Of a stretch of 64,000 nt of DNA, positions 45,485 through 57,652 are shown piece after piece. The notes under the pieces are model-generated. The model had not been told where the DNA came from. It did no database searches and saw only the letters and a program-made list of their open reading frames with translations. Within the stretch, counting starts at the first letter, position 1. Every line of letters begins with the position of its first letter. Both the position numbers and the translations under genes were made by a program. This stretch comes from Amaurobius ferox (taxonomy: Eukaryota > Arthropoda > Arachnida > Araneae > Amaurobiidae), in assembly GCA_951213105.1 (NCBI GenBank), contig OX578140.1:116358653-116422652 (forward strand), written 5' to 3'.

Positions 45485-45847
45485 TTGCAGTTCCTCATTT
45501 TTTTGAAGATTTTTTTTAATAATTCACCCTAAAATTGGGGGAAGGATTTCTGAATATTCGGTCTCATTTAAAATCAATAGGATCGCAGTGTTTACTAATT
45601 GTAATAATCGTACCCAAATCTTTTTCGAAACGTTCCATTTGTTCGTTCGTGATATGCCCCTCCCATAGACTCACGGAAACACACACACACACATACACAT
45701 GCGTACATACAGACATCTCTTCAAAAATGCTCGATTCGAGTTCAGTGATACTTGAATTGTGCTTTTCCGTCATAAACTCAAATTCGAATTTTCGAGCCTT
45801 TCACAACATTTTTTCTATACATTATACAATGTATGTAGGGACTGTAG
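45485..45847 (+). mobile_element. Diverged family A-type element, 3' part
   Basis: 'gggggaaggatttctgaata', 'cgttccatttgttcgttcgt', (CA)n, 'cgattcgagttcagtgata', 'aactcaaattcgaattttcg' and a degraded terminal hairpin. About 75-80% like family A. Confidence 0.6.
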
Positions 45848-46888
45848 AAACGTAAATTTTAACATAAAATAGGCCGCATAGCATATAATAGGCCGAGTTC
45901 TTGTTGAAAGTATCATCACAAATTTCCGTATGTCTTCTACTGTTCTTTAGGTTATCAAAAAGGCAACTTGTTATCCACCTTTAGCGTATGAGATTTAAAG
46001 AACTGATCATAAAAAAGAAAATTAATATATTATTGATTTTTAAATAACAGACACCTCTAAATTGTTCTAAATAGTCCGTGAAATTCAGGGCCCTATAAAC
46101 GGCCGCTATTGAGAGGTTGGACTTTATCTTAATGTCTTTACCAGAACCTGCCATAAAAATTTAACTGTAACCACTCAATCATTAATGTAATATCGAATTT
46201 AAAACAAAATGTACCCTCAATTTATCTTTATGGTATACTTATTTACTCCAATTTAGTCCTCTTTGTGTCCTTTAACATCATTATCTAAGCATTTCGCCAT
46301 TTTTATCTCAACAAACACAATGTTCTTAAATTAGCAAGATCATTTGCGAATAACAAAATATTCCTAAGCAATCTGGAAATTTTATTGCCCTATTTACGAT
46401 GATCAGTCAGTCTCGATAACGATCACTGCGAGAACTGAATATACAAATAACTGCAACAAATAACCGAAGTATTGAGTTGCAACAAATGACTTAAAGTATT
46501 GAAATAAGTAACGGCTGTTAAAAGCAGTACTTACAACGTAGTTTTCTAATGGGTGATTTAATGCAGTAACTTTTATTATTTCACATTTTTTTTTAGGATT
46601 ATTTTATATATCAATTGATTCAAGGTAAATTTAGTTAAGGTAATAAACGTAGAAAATGCATTTATTTAGAATAATGCATAGCGTTATATTATAAAACTAA
46701 ATATGGTTTGTGTTTTAAAATAAAAATTATAAATTGTGATAAGTAATCTTAATTTTATTATTTGACTATTAATTCCAATATGTAATTTATTCAAATGAAT
46801 CCGTTCTATTTCGTGAAAGTTGTAACAATTAAAAAATAAATAATTGTATTAAAATCAGATAAAAATTTAAAAAATCTAAACTCAAAAA
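45848..46888. other. Unannotated AT-rich stretch
   Basis: About 1 kb without genes. 46350-46440 faintly resembles 3180-3300 and 6170-6290. Nothing else seen. Confidence 0.25.
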
Positions 46889-47336
46889 TTTGATATGGGC
46901 AGGACATTGTCAGGGACTTGAATTCAATTTATCATTATCTCTTTCATAATTCATTAAATTGAGTTTAATTGCACAAAATAACACGGGTAATTATTTTAAA
47001 TTACACCGAATTTGCAGTTTTAATTCAATTTTCGTTTTCGTTAGACAGCTGGGCGTATTTTTGAAGGCAATATGCCAAAAATGCAAGTAATGGGAAAATC
47101 TCGAAAACATCAAGGAATGGGGTTGGTCTTACTATTTTCGTTGTCAAAAACTACTTCTGTACTAGCATACTACTACTGTACAAGCATTTAATTGGTACAT
47201 GTAAATATATACAGTCTCTCATTTCTCATTTTAGATTTTGACTGTTTTTGCGGGCCATTTCGCAAAATCGGCAGGTTCTTTTTTTTTAATCGTACCAAAT
47301 TCTAATCAACACTAATGTTGCCCAACAAATTACTTA
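46889..47336 (+). mobile_element. Family B element, 3'-truncated and diverged
   Basis: 5' part: 'tgatatgggcaggacattg', 'taattgcacaaaataacacg', 'tctcgaaaacatcaaggaat', 'gggccatttcgcaaaatcgg' and 'gtaccaaattctaatcaaca'. The tail is missing. Confidence 0.65.
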
Positions 47337-48504
47337 CTGTTATGAAAATCTCCCAGATATATACCTTTATTGTTGTATTTGAATTATAAATTATTTTATT
47401 TGAATTATAAGTCATTTTGCACTAAACAACTTTTAATATTGGTTTCGGTTAAATAGATCAATCAAATGCCGGCCAGACTAGTTTCTGCGATCCTGTTGGT
47501 AAGGCAGAATAAAAGCTTTCGGGTCGAATTTCGAAAGGAAAATGAATGCATTAAATACTCGTATTACAACGAGGTAAAGGTCGAAAAAGTTGCGAAGGTC
47601 TAGGACAACGTGTTTCCACAGATCCTTCCTAGGGAATCCTATGGTTGATAGCGAAATAGTACTCCAGCTATTCAGAAATAAACTCTTACAGAAATAAACC
47701 ATTACCGAGTTCAAACAAATCATCTCTTGGCTCGTCAAAATATTTTCTTTTGATCTAAGAGAAAATAATAATTGTTCTTTGAAAAGCCAGAACTTGATTT
47801 CAACTATGTTTACATGTTTCTTCTGTTTTCGAAGCATTGCGAAATATTTGTTTTGTTTTCCAGTACCATGTTTAATTAATAGAACCGGACAGACTATTCA
47901 TTATTTTATTCCAAAATATAATATTGTATCATAATTTTACCTAAGTATAAAAATATTTGCATATCTCTCAACAAAGACTCTAGTACTAAGAATTTCATCT
48001 TATCTAGAGATTTAAAGAAGTGCCATTTTAGAAGACAATCTAAATGCATTTAGAACACTTTCGGAGAGTGACCGCCTGTATGTGTATATGTGTATATGTG
48101 TGAGGTATGAATACAGGTTACACCAATAAAGAATGTTCTAATTGCTACGAAATTTTATGTGCAGATATTTGATACAATAACTACAGGTACATATGTTATG
48201 TGTAATACTCATGACTAAAGAAAGAAATGTACACAGTTCTTTGTGAGGACAAGACCATGAGTATTTATGTTACATGTATCTACAATAAAGTGATCATGGC
48301 AATATAAATAAAAACGGTTGAAGCGTCCCTAGCGGATAATTTTAAAGTTAGGATTACGAACTCGGCAACAAAATGAGATAGACGTAAAAACCTATTACAA
48401 AGTTTTTTTTTATTTCTTATTATGGTTATTGTTATTATTATAATTTCCTAAGTCGCCCTGCTCACCCTTAGGGTGTTGAGTCGGTTCACTCACATTTCAA
48501 TAAA
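47337..48504. other. Unannotated; open frame without recognised family
   Basis: 47460-47840 has a 119-codon minus-strand open frame with no domain I can name. The plus strand here is interrupted by stops but slightly less AT-rich. 48090-48120 has a (TATGTG)n patch. No repeat partner found. Confidence 0.25.
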
Positions 48505-48700
48505 ATCGAAAGTTCATTTTTTAGCTATAATGGATACATGCATTGCTCAGATAGACACGCACGCAGGCGCCATTCTAAAAACAACTGATTCATGTTTTAG
48601 GGGTCCTTAAATAAGGAAATCCATTAAAAACTCTGAATCGAAATTTTGGTTCTATTCCAAGATATTCCTTATGCGTGTGCGTGGAAGAAAACAAAATATG
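48505..48700 (+). mobile_element. Old family A/B-type tail
   Basis: 'ttttttagctataatggata', 'cagatagacacgcacgcag', 'ttaaaaactctgaatcgaaa' and 'ttctattccaagatattcct' follow the order of the family B tail with heavy divergence. Confidence 0.4.
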
Positions 48701-49371
48701 TGAAAGTTGAAAATTCCAATTAAGTTATAAAAAGTATTCATTATATGCAGTGCTTTGGGTAAAAAAAAATCATATTAACTAATAAGGTGCTCATTCTGAT
48801 TGAATTACCGCGCATAATCTAGTTCACTCTTTTTACTTTCATGGCTGATATGGAAACAACAAACAGCAAGGCATACGGAGTAAAAAAAAATCTTTCTAAA
48901 CTTCCATGAAGAAAGCACACATATGTCTTTGTTTTTTTAACCATAAAGTTTTTATGTATTGCCCGGTAAATTTGATTAATTAAGTACGATTTATTATATT
49001 TATCACTACGAACTGGCGAGTATGCATAATCACGGGGTTAATGTGATTATTTACCTATATATTCGTAGATTTTCCAAACGTCGCCAAGCTGGCGATACTT
49101 TGTCCAATTTTCCCTAAGGTCGTCGATTCATCCATCATCAAATTTGTCGTCGATTAGGATAAATAGACTAACAGACAGCCAGGCAGAGAAAAGACATTTT
49201 CTTAATGACTCGTAATATTCATTGCAATTAAATTTTTGGCTGCATGAAAATAATGCCGTAATCCATGGCGAAGCGTAATAAAGGAGTTTGAGGAGGCGGA
49301 AAACCTGACAAAAATTTCCAAATAAAATTCTATGCTATATATTTTGGTTACGCTACAAATAAAATAAAATA
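48701..49371. other. Unannotated stretch
   Basis: 49078-49096 carries CGTCGCCAAGCTGGCGAT, like the palindromic core of family A, in otherwise unrelated sequence. Nothing else recognised. Confidence 0.25.
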
Positions 49372-49450
49372 TACCGTAAACCTCCAATACTCCGGTACGT
49401 TCAGGACTTCAGCGGTTGGCGGATTAATAAATACGCCGGATTATCGCATA
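49372..49450 (+). mobile_element. pogo/Tigger-like terminal sequence
   Basis: 'taccgtaaacctccaatact' followed by CCGGTACGTTCAGGAC and 'cgccggattatcg' has the CAGTAAAACCTC..TCCGG form of pogo-type ends, with TA at the boundary. No second end or transposase seen. Confidence 0.5.
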
Positions 49451-49528
49451 TCAAACTAAAACAGGGTAAAAAGTGAGAAAAAATTAATTAAAAACAAAAA
49501 ATGAATAATAAATGTGATAGTTTTTGCT

Positions 49529-49619
49529 TATATATATATATATAATTGAAAATTTTTTATTTTACTTGTATTATATACCTGAGATAGATCATTAAAAGAA
49601 AATGTTTTGTATAGCAAAA
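49529..49619 (+). repeat. 95-bp direct repeat, left copy
   Basis: '(TA)n-attgaaaattttttatttta' through 'aatgttttgtatagcaaaag' recurs almost exactly at 50231-50323. Both copies begin at a (TA)n tract. Confidence 0.85.
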
Positions 49620-50162
49620 GTTTGTTTTGCTTATATATATATATATAATAATAGAAGTTTGAAAATCCAATGTACGAAAAGTAAGAAGATGTAGCACGAT
49701 AAACCTAACTTTTTAAAACACCCACAGAATAAAGTATAATACAGCAAATTATCGATCAAATGGATAAAAAATACAAAACACAAGCTATCAAGTTACAGAA
49801 AATCAACCAAATTAAAAGGTATGGAAACGAAAAAATAAAAACTTAAACTAAATTCAACTATCTAACTGGCTTATAAAACAAAAGTAAAAATCAACTAATC
49901 CTCAAGCAAATGGAAAAAAATAAATAGAATAAATATCGAATCAACAAGTCAATGAAAAATATATAATACAAAGGTATGGAATCGAAATAAGTATAACAAA
50001 CGAAATCAAGCACAAACGCCATACACGTGGACGAGGCTCTAAGCCTAAATCATGAATTGTTAACCTCTACAAAAATCTAATCATGTCCAAGTTTTTTGTA
50101 GAAGCAAACACAAAAATGTATGTTTCTGAAGAAATAGATAGATTATATCTATAAACTATTTC

Positions 50163-50165
<3 letters not shown>
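49620..50165. other. Unannotated A-rich stretch
   Basis: Second short (TA)n at 49632-49645. The rest is A-rich without recognised features. Confidence 0.25.

Positions 50166-50226
<61 letters not shown>
50166..50226. repeat. (TA)n tract
   Basis: Pure TA run of about 60 bp just before the second 95-bp repeat. Confidence 0.97.
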
Positions 50227-50228
<2 letters not shown>

Positions 50229-50230
50229 CA

Positions 50231-50323
50231 ATATATATATATATATAATTGAAAATTTTTTATTTTACTTGTATTATATACCTGAGATAGATCATTAAAA
50301 GAAAATGTTCTGTATAGCAAAAG
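50231..50323 (+). repeat. 95-bp direct repeat, right copy
   Basis: Partner of 49529-49619, about 702 bp away, differing at one or two positions. Confidence 0.85.
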
Positions 50324-51229
50324 TGAAAGGAAGTTGGACTAAAATGCAAATGTGACATCAAAAGTACTATATGACAAGCCGTTGAATATTTTAGAAAACA
50401 TGATAAAAAAACATTATAAATAAAACAGGTACTGAATTAGTATAAATTACCCTTTTTTTCCTGTTCCATATATAAGTTAAGGAATGGAATAAGAATTACA
50501 TGTGCTAAAGAGTGGTGAATAAGACTTGAAAATGAAAGTATTGATATAAATCATATATGTAATGCAGGTACTTAAGGTACCAACTAATTCCCTTGTTCCC
50601 TGCATAAACATACATGGTGCAAATGCAAGATATCTGTTTAAAGATGAAAAGTTGCAAAACAGAAACATTGTTTTGCACGATGAGCTAAGCCTTTTCTAGC
50701 TCCCAAAAATTTTTCTGAAAATGAATAAATTGAATAAATTGTATAAAGTGAAAAGCATTTCCGAAACCATGTACGTTATCAAGGGCCACACAAGTTTCGT
50801 TAATGCGGATTCTGCGTTTCTGTGTGCATTACTATAAATTGTATTACAGAAATAATGCACATGATCCGACCCAGAAGAAAATATAAAATGGATCAGATAT
50901 ATAAGAAATCAAATATAAAAATCAAATATAATCAAATACACCAGCGTGTGGCTAAGTATTCATAGGAGAATACTAGGTAATAAAAAGGAATAAGAATATA
51001 TAATAATTTAAATGTATTTTCCACTTGTGCTTGTTAACAGAGCAGATTATGTGATACTGACTAAACATTTTAACTCTAAACAGGTTACAGTTAATTCAAT
51101 ATACTAAGATTTCAACAGTGGGAAGTGAAACATGGAGATAAAAAATTATTTAAAATTGTTTGAGATTGATCTGTCAATATGTTGCTGTAATTGTAGCAAG
51201 GTGTTGAATTTAAAATTAAAATGTGTTTT
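50324..51229 (-). other. Probable 3' region of Penelope-like fragment P5
   Basis: Lies between the P5 coding remnant and the (TA)n at 50166-50226, downstream on the minus strand. No coding homology seen. Confidence 0.3.
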
Positions 51230-51544
51230 AATAAATGAAAAAATAAGGTTTGGCGGGTAGGTATTTTGGATAGTGTTGTTGGTGAATTTAAAAATTTATT
51301 CTTTGTAGTAACATGGTGTACTTAACATTTTTATTCTTAATAACTGGTTATTAATAATATTTTTAAATACTGATTTTGAAAGATTGGATGAATAATGTTG
51401 AATTTTATTTACTTTGAAGTTATAAGTTTCTGTTTTGTCGATTATTTTAAATGTTAATGTGTCTGCAATTTGAATTTTTAAACTAACATCCAGATAATTG
51501 GACCAGTTTTATGTGTATACATTTTCAATTAGTTGTAGATTATG
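51230..51544 (-). pseudogene. Penelope-like reverse transcriptase fragment P5 (thumb region)
   Basis: Minus strand: NWSNYLDVSLKIQIADTLTF, KIIDKTETYNFKVNKIQHYS, SNLSKSVFKNIINNQLLRIK and MLSTPCYY. This matches the C-terminal part of P2/P4 (NYLDITIYI, YDKRHQFKFNV, VFLNLIISYLFRIKRL). Its 5' end is cut at the (TA)n tract 51545-51627. The catalytic part is absent. Confidence 0.7.
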
Positions 51545-51583
51545 TGGATATATATATATAGACAGATATATATATATATACAC

Positions 51584-51627
<44 letters not shown>
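51545..51627. repeat. (TA)n tract with (TG)n end
   Basis: TA tract interrupted at 51560-51585, passing into (TG)n at 51626-51648. Confidence 0.93.
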
Positions 51628-51648
<21 letters not shown>

Positions 51649-51649
51649 A

Positions 51650-52162
51650 AATATAAATGTGAAAGTTATAAAATACCAGAAATCACACGAATAAGGCGCG
51701 ATGCTGCACTACAAGGTGGATTTAAATATCATACCAGAAAAGTAGACAAGTAAAAGGAAGCAATATACCAAAGAATGGCCGGGGGGGGGGGTTGTGATCT
51801 CCACACCCCGGTTAAGCAAGCTTTCTTCTAGACAACACTTCCGGTAGCCGACTGTATCTGATTATGTGATTATAATCTATGCTTTTTAATTCTTATTGCC
51901 TTTTAAATTGTAGAATTAAGACACTTTAATGCAGATTTTGGATTACATGTCTTGTGGGTTATTCCACGTTTTCATGTTCTGGTACCTCTTTTTACATCTT
52001 TTTAAATTTTGATACTTCGGTATTCATTTCTTGTGCAATATATCGGCTACCGGGAGTGTTGTCTAGACGAAAAGCTTGCTTAACCGGGGAGTGGGGGTCA
52101 CAATCCCCCCCCCGACCATTCTTTGGTATATTGCTTCCTTTTACTTGTCTACTTTTCTGATA
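51650..52162. mobile_element. Two Penelope-like terminal fragments in inverted orientation
   Basis: 51650-51860 (minus) and 52030-52160 (plus) carry the same terminal block in opposite orientation: 'ggctaccgggagtgttgtct', 'cttgcttaaccgggg', 'gggggtcacaatcccccccc' and 'accattctttggtatattgc'. Arms of about 120 bp are separated by about 190 bp, so the locus can fold back on itself. Both outer sides are (TA)n. Confidence 0.65.
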
Positions 52163-52167
52163 TGATA

Positions 52168-52203
<36 letters not shown>
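52163..52203. repeat. (TA)n tract
   Basis: Pure TA run bounding the inverted terminal fragments on the right. Confidence 0.97.
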
Positions 52204-52207
<4 letters not shown>

Positions 52208-52369
52208 TCCTAGATGGCGATTGTCACAAGTTGCGATAAGGAAAGATGCTAATTATCTGTTATACTGAGAACTATCACGTGATAAAACCTAAGGACATGA
52301 GCTTAATTTGAATTCCTTGGAAGAGTGAATTGGATATATGGAATTAAAACTTTTACAAAATGTACAGTT

Positions 52370-52702
52370 TCTACTTCCCCTACATGCATAATATAATGTA
52401 TGGAGAAAGAGTTGTAATGAGGACGAAAAGTCGAAATCAAATTTATGACGGAAAAACACGTTTCAATCATCCCTGAACTCGAATAGCAATTTGGCGACCA
52501 TGGCTACGGACTAGGGAAAATATCGCCAAATTGACCACTTTTTGAAATGTCACGAAATGGGCAAACGGGGCGTTTAATGAACGAAAATCACGCTAAACTG
52601 AAGAAAAGTCAAAATCTAAAAGTATTTTATACCTTTTCCTTGTCATTTTGGGGGAAATTCATATTCTTGCTGTAGGGAAAGTGATGTGCTGCCCCGATTA
52701 GA
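52370..52702 (-). mobile_element. Diverged family A element with internal deletion
   Basis: Both ends correspond to the 23096-23978 copy ('ggacgaaaagtcgaaatcaa'; 'gtgatgtgctgccccgatta'), but the segment from the (TG)n tract to the palindromic core is deleted. Confidence 0.65.
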
Positions 52703-54002
52703 TTTTATTCTTATTTCGTTGTGTTTTGAACACATCATTTAAATTTGTGCAAAAAAAATAATCGTTTTTACCTTATTAATAAAAACTAACATGTATATGC
52801 ACAAAACATTGTTTCTGGAGTACCTCCTTTTATTATTTGTATGTAAGTTTAATGTATAAAAAATGTATTTATTAAAATGTACGTAACTTAAATGTATCAA
52901 ACACAATGAAATACCTAATTTGGACTTTTGCAGCTGTTCCGGTTCTGGAGTTATTCTTCAAAAACGACTATATTCCTATGGCGGACCCGATCAAAAAAAT
53001 TAAATATGCTACAAAAGACAATGCCATATTGAATTTGTACTTTCTAGCTGATCCCGTTTTCGATTTATTATTAGAAAACGGGTACATTCGGATCACGGGC
53101 CCCGGAAGGGCTGGCTGCTCCGATAAAGTTCGAAATCGAAGGGATTAAAATGCACCGCAAACTACAATGACATACTAAATTTTATGTTACTATAATTAGT
53201 AGAACTCGATTAGTTAATATCTCAAAAATTTGAATTGCACTGACAAATAAACAAACACCAAATCAAGTTAAATAAAATAAGAAGTTGTAAAAAGGGGACG
53301 CAGATCAGTAGCTCTTTCTTAATCTTGAACATTCCATTGTTAAAACTTTTAAAATTTATGTTTTAACCTTTCATCAAAGGCAGAAATCTAAACGAGAGTA
53401 ATCTAGTGTTCTAACATTGATTGTTCTGTGAAAAACTTCCGATTGCTTTACGGAAAATATGTCTTTTGAAATATTATCTTTGTTTTAAGACTAATTTTAA
53501 AAATACTTTCATTTCAAGCTATAAAAAATGCGACCCATTTCTGTCTGAAAATTTATTTTAAAATTGTTTGAAAAATGTATTCTCGAACCGGACTTTTGAA
53601 ATTTCGTTCTCACGGTGACTCATTTTATTAAAAACGTTTATTAAACGTGTTTTTAAATAATTTCTCCCCTGTGACATGTCTGAATTTCTTTCACGTTTCA
53701 AAATGTTTCTACATGGATTTCATTTACCTAATTTCTTCAACTAATCGTAATCAAATTGCCTAATCGATCGTTATTTAGAAGCAAAAATTTTGAATTTTTT
53801 TATTGTAAGTTCTTCAGGGTTACATTAATCATTCTATTGTGTTACTATTTTTTTGTTTGTTTCTGCAGTTGAAATCATTTGCATAAGTACTCATAGAGAA
53901 AAAAACGTAAATAAATTCACGTTTTAATTCTTAACTGATATGCAGACTAGAAGCAAGAAATTTGACATTTTGATAAGAATTTTGACTGTATATTTGGCTA
54001 TA

Positions 54003-54129
54003 TTACTTTCCTTATATACATAATGTATAAGGAAAGTATTGTGATGGGATCAAAAATTCGAATTCAAGTTTTCGACGGGAGATCACGTTTCAAGCATCCC
54101 TGATCACGAATCAAGCATTTTTGAGGTGA

Positions 54130-54167
<38 letters not shown>

Positions 54168-57100
54168 AGTGAGTCTGTGGACACAATATCTCACAAACGA
54201 ATGGAGCGATTCGAATGAAATTTGGTACAAAAATCACAATCTGTGAATACTGGAAGCCTATTGCTTTTAAACACTATCGAATGTTCAGAACCCCCCTAAA
54301 TTTTCGAGTGAAATTTTGAAAAATTATCAAAAAATCAAAACCTTTAATAAAGTTACGCAAATAGACATTTTTCCTTAGAAAACGATTGACCCAAACTGTA
54401 GGAAGCTAGCATTAACCGTTCTCGAGATATTGCACATATTTCAAATAAATTTATCAAAAAATCAAGTAACATAAAAAAAATATTAACTCTTAAGAAACAT
54501 GTTCACATTTCATATGTCATATCATGCGATAAATTGGGTGATATCATTCTCGTGGATCTAACTCGTTCCATGCACAAGAAAAGATGCTTTGAGTAATACT
54601 TTTGTATTCGAACGCCAAGAGTCATTTATCTGGTGTAAGAGTAACTTATTTCTCCGTCCTTAACGCTTGACGAGATTTTGACGATGAATTTGGCGGAATT
54701 TTGCCAACTTGGCGATTTATATGTTGCCAAATTAACGAACATCTCGCCAAATGGATAAAAGTGATGCTACATCAATGAAAATGAAGACTAATTGAAGAAA
54801 ATTCAATATCTTGGAAAAATTATAAGTATCTTCTATAAGAATACAATTTTTACTTTCCTTATATACATAATGTATAAGGAAAGTATTGTGCCGGGGTCGA
54901 AAATTCGAATTCGAGTTTTCGACGGAAGAGCACGTTTCAAGCATCCCTGATCACGAATCAAACATTTTTGAAGTGATGTCTGTGTGTGTGTGTGTGAAAG
55001 TATGTGTGTGTGTGTGTGTGTGTGTGTGTCAGTGGGTCTGTGGAGACGATAACTGACGAACGAATGGACCGATTCGAACCAAAAATCACAATCCATTAAC
55101 ACTGGAAGCCTATTGTTTTTATACGCAATTGAATGTTCAGAACCCCCCTAAATTTTCGAATGAAATTTTGAAAAAATCGTCAAAAAATCAAAACCACTAA
55201 TAAAGTTACGCAAATAGACATTTCTTATGTAATTTTTTATTAGAAAACGATTGACATAACTTTTAGAACGCTAACACAAACCACTCTCTAGATATTGTAC
55301 ATTTTTAGAAAAAAATATCAAAAAGTCATATAAAATAAAAAAAAATATTTCCTATTGATAAACATGTTCACTTTTCATATGTAATGCCATGCTATAAATT
55401 GGGTGACATCATTCTCGTGGATCAAGCTCGTTCCATTCATGAAAAAAGATACTCTGAGTAATACTTTTTTATTTGAACGCCAATAGTCATTTATCTGCTG
55501 TAAGAATAACTTATTTCTTAGTGCATAACGCTTGGCGAGATTTTGGAGACGAATTTGGCGGAATGTCGCCAACTTGGCGACTTTTTTAAATGTTGCCAAA
55601 TTAATGAAAATCTCGCCAAATGGATAAAAATGACGCTAAATCAATGAAAATGACGACTAATTGTCGAAAATTCAATGTCTTAGAAAGAATATTAGTATCA
55701 CTATAAGAAAAACCTATTACTTTCCTTATATACATAATGTATAAGGAAAGTATTGTGACGGGGTCGAAAATTCGAATTCGAGTTTTCGACGGGAGAGCAC
55801 GTTTCAAGCATCCCTGATCACGAATCAAACATTTTTGAAGTGATGTCTGTGTGTGTGTGTGTGTCAGTGAGTCTGTGGAGACGATAACTGACGAACGAAT
55901 GGACCGATTCAAACCAAATTTGGTACAAAAATCACAATCTGTAAACACTGGAAGCTTATTGTTTTTATACGTAATCGAATGTTCAGAACCCCCCTAAATT
56001 TTTTAATGAAATTTTGAAAAAATCGTCAAAAAATCAAAACCGCTAATAAAGTTACGCGAATAAACATTACTTATGTAATTTTTCATTACAAAACGATTGG
56101 CATAAATTTTAGAACGCTAACATGAACCGTTCTCGAGATATTGTACATTTTTCAAAAAAATTATGAAAAAGTCACATAAAAAAAAAATTCCTATTGAGAA
56201 ACATGTTCACTTTTCATATGTAATACCATGCGATAAATTAAGTGACATCATTCTCGTTGATCTAGCTCGTTCCATTCATGAAAAAATATACTTTGAATAA
56301 TACTTTTGTATTTGAACGCCAATAGTCATTTATCTGCTGTAAGAATAACTTTTTTCTTAGAGCATAACGCTTGGCGAGATTTTGGCGACGAATTTGGCGG
56401 AATGTCGCCAACTTGGCGACTTTTTTGAAATGTTGCCAAATTAATGAAAATCTCGCCAAATGGATAAAAATGATGCTAAATCAATGAAAATGACGACTAA
56501 TTGTCGAAAATTCAATATCTTGGAAAGAGTATTAGTATCTACTATAAGAAAAACCTATTTTTTTACTGTAAAAGTAGTAAATTCATTACATTATATAAGG
56601 AAAGTCATGTGCTGCCCACATCAGATTTTTTTTAACTGTAAAAGTAGTAAATTCATTGCATTATATAAGGAAAGTCAGGTGCTGCCAACATCAGATTTTT
56701 ACTTTCCTTATACATATAATGTATAAGGAAAGTATTGTGACGGGGTCGAAAATTCGGATTCGAGTTTTCGATGGGAGAGCACGTTTCAAGCATCCCTGAT
56801 TACGAATCAAACATTTTTGAAGTGATGTCTGTGTGTGTGTGTGTGTGTGTGAATGTATATATATGTGTGTGTGTGTGTGTGTCAGTGAGTCTGTGGAGAC
56901 GATAACTGACGAACGAATGGACCGATTTGAACCAAATTTGGTACAAAAATCACAATCCGTAAACACTGGAAGCCTATTGTTTTTATTCGCAATCGAATGT
57001 TCTGAACCTCTCTAAATTTTCGGATGAAATTTTGAAAAAATCATCAAAAAATCAAAACCACTAATAAAGTTACGCAAGTAGACATTTCTAATGTAATTTT

Positions 57101-57652
57101 TCAGTAGAAAACGATTGGCATAAATTTTAGAACGCTAATGCAAACCGTTCTCGATATATTGCACATTTTTAAAAAAAAATCATCAGAAAGTCATATAAAA
57201 TAAAAATAAAAATATTTCCTATTGAGAAACATGTTCACTTTTCATATGTATTGCCATGCGATAAATTGGGTGACATCATTCTCGTGGATCTAGCTCGTTC
57301 CAGTCATGAAAAATATACTTTGAGTAATTCTTTTGTATTTGAACGCCAATAGTCATTTATCTGCTGTAATAATAACTTATTTTTTCGTCCATAACGCTTG
57401 GCGAGATTTTGGCGACAAATTTAGCGTAATGTCGCCAACTTGGCGACTTTTTGAAATGTTGCCAAATTAACGAAAATCTCGCCAAATGAATAAAAATGAC
57501 GCTAAATCAATGAAAATGACGACCAATAGTCGAAAATTCAATATCTTGGAAAGAATATTAGTATCTACTATAAGAAAATCCTATTTTTTTTACTGTAAAA
57601 GTAGTAAATTCATTACATTATATAAGGAAAGTCATGTGTTGATCACATCAGA
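54003..57652 (-). mobile_element. Head-to-tail array of four family A elements
   Basis: Units start (3' terminus, TTACTTTCC) at 54003, 54850, 55717 and 56699. Units are about 847, 867, 982 and 954 bp. The first two lack the distal 5' end and join the next unit at the same internal spot, the T-rich sequence before ACTGTAAAAGTAG. The third has two successive 5' ends (56625 and 56695). The fourth ends with a normal 5' terminus (CATCAGA, 57652). All are minus orientation and about 90% identical by eye. Confidence 0.9.

Noticed and set aside
47478..47837. 119-codon minus-strand frame as a gene
   Set aside because: No recognisable domain, no splice or promoter context, and composition like the surroundings. 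Listed only as unannotated.
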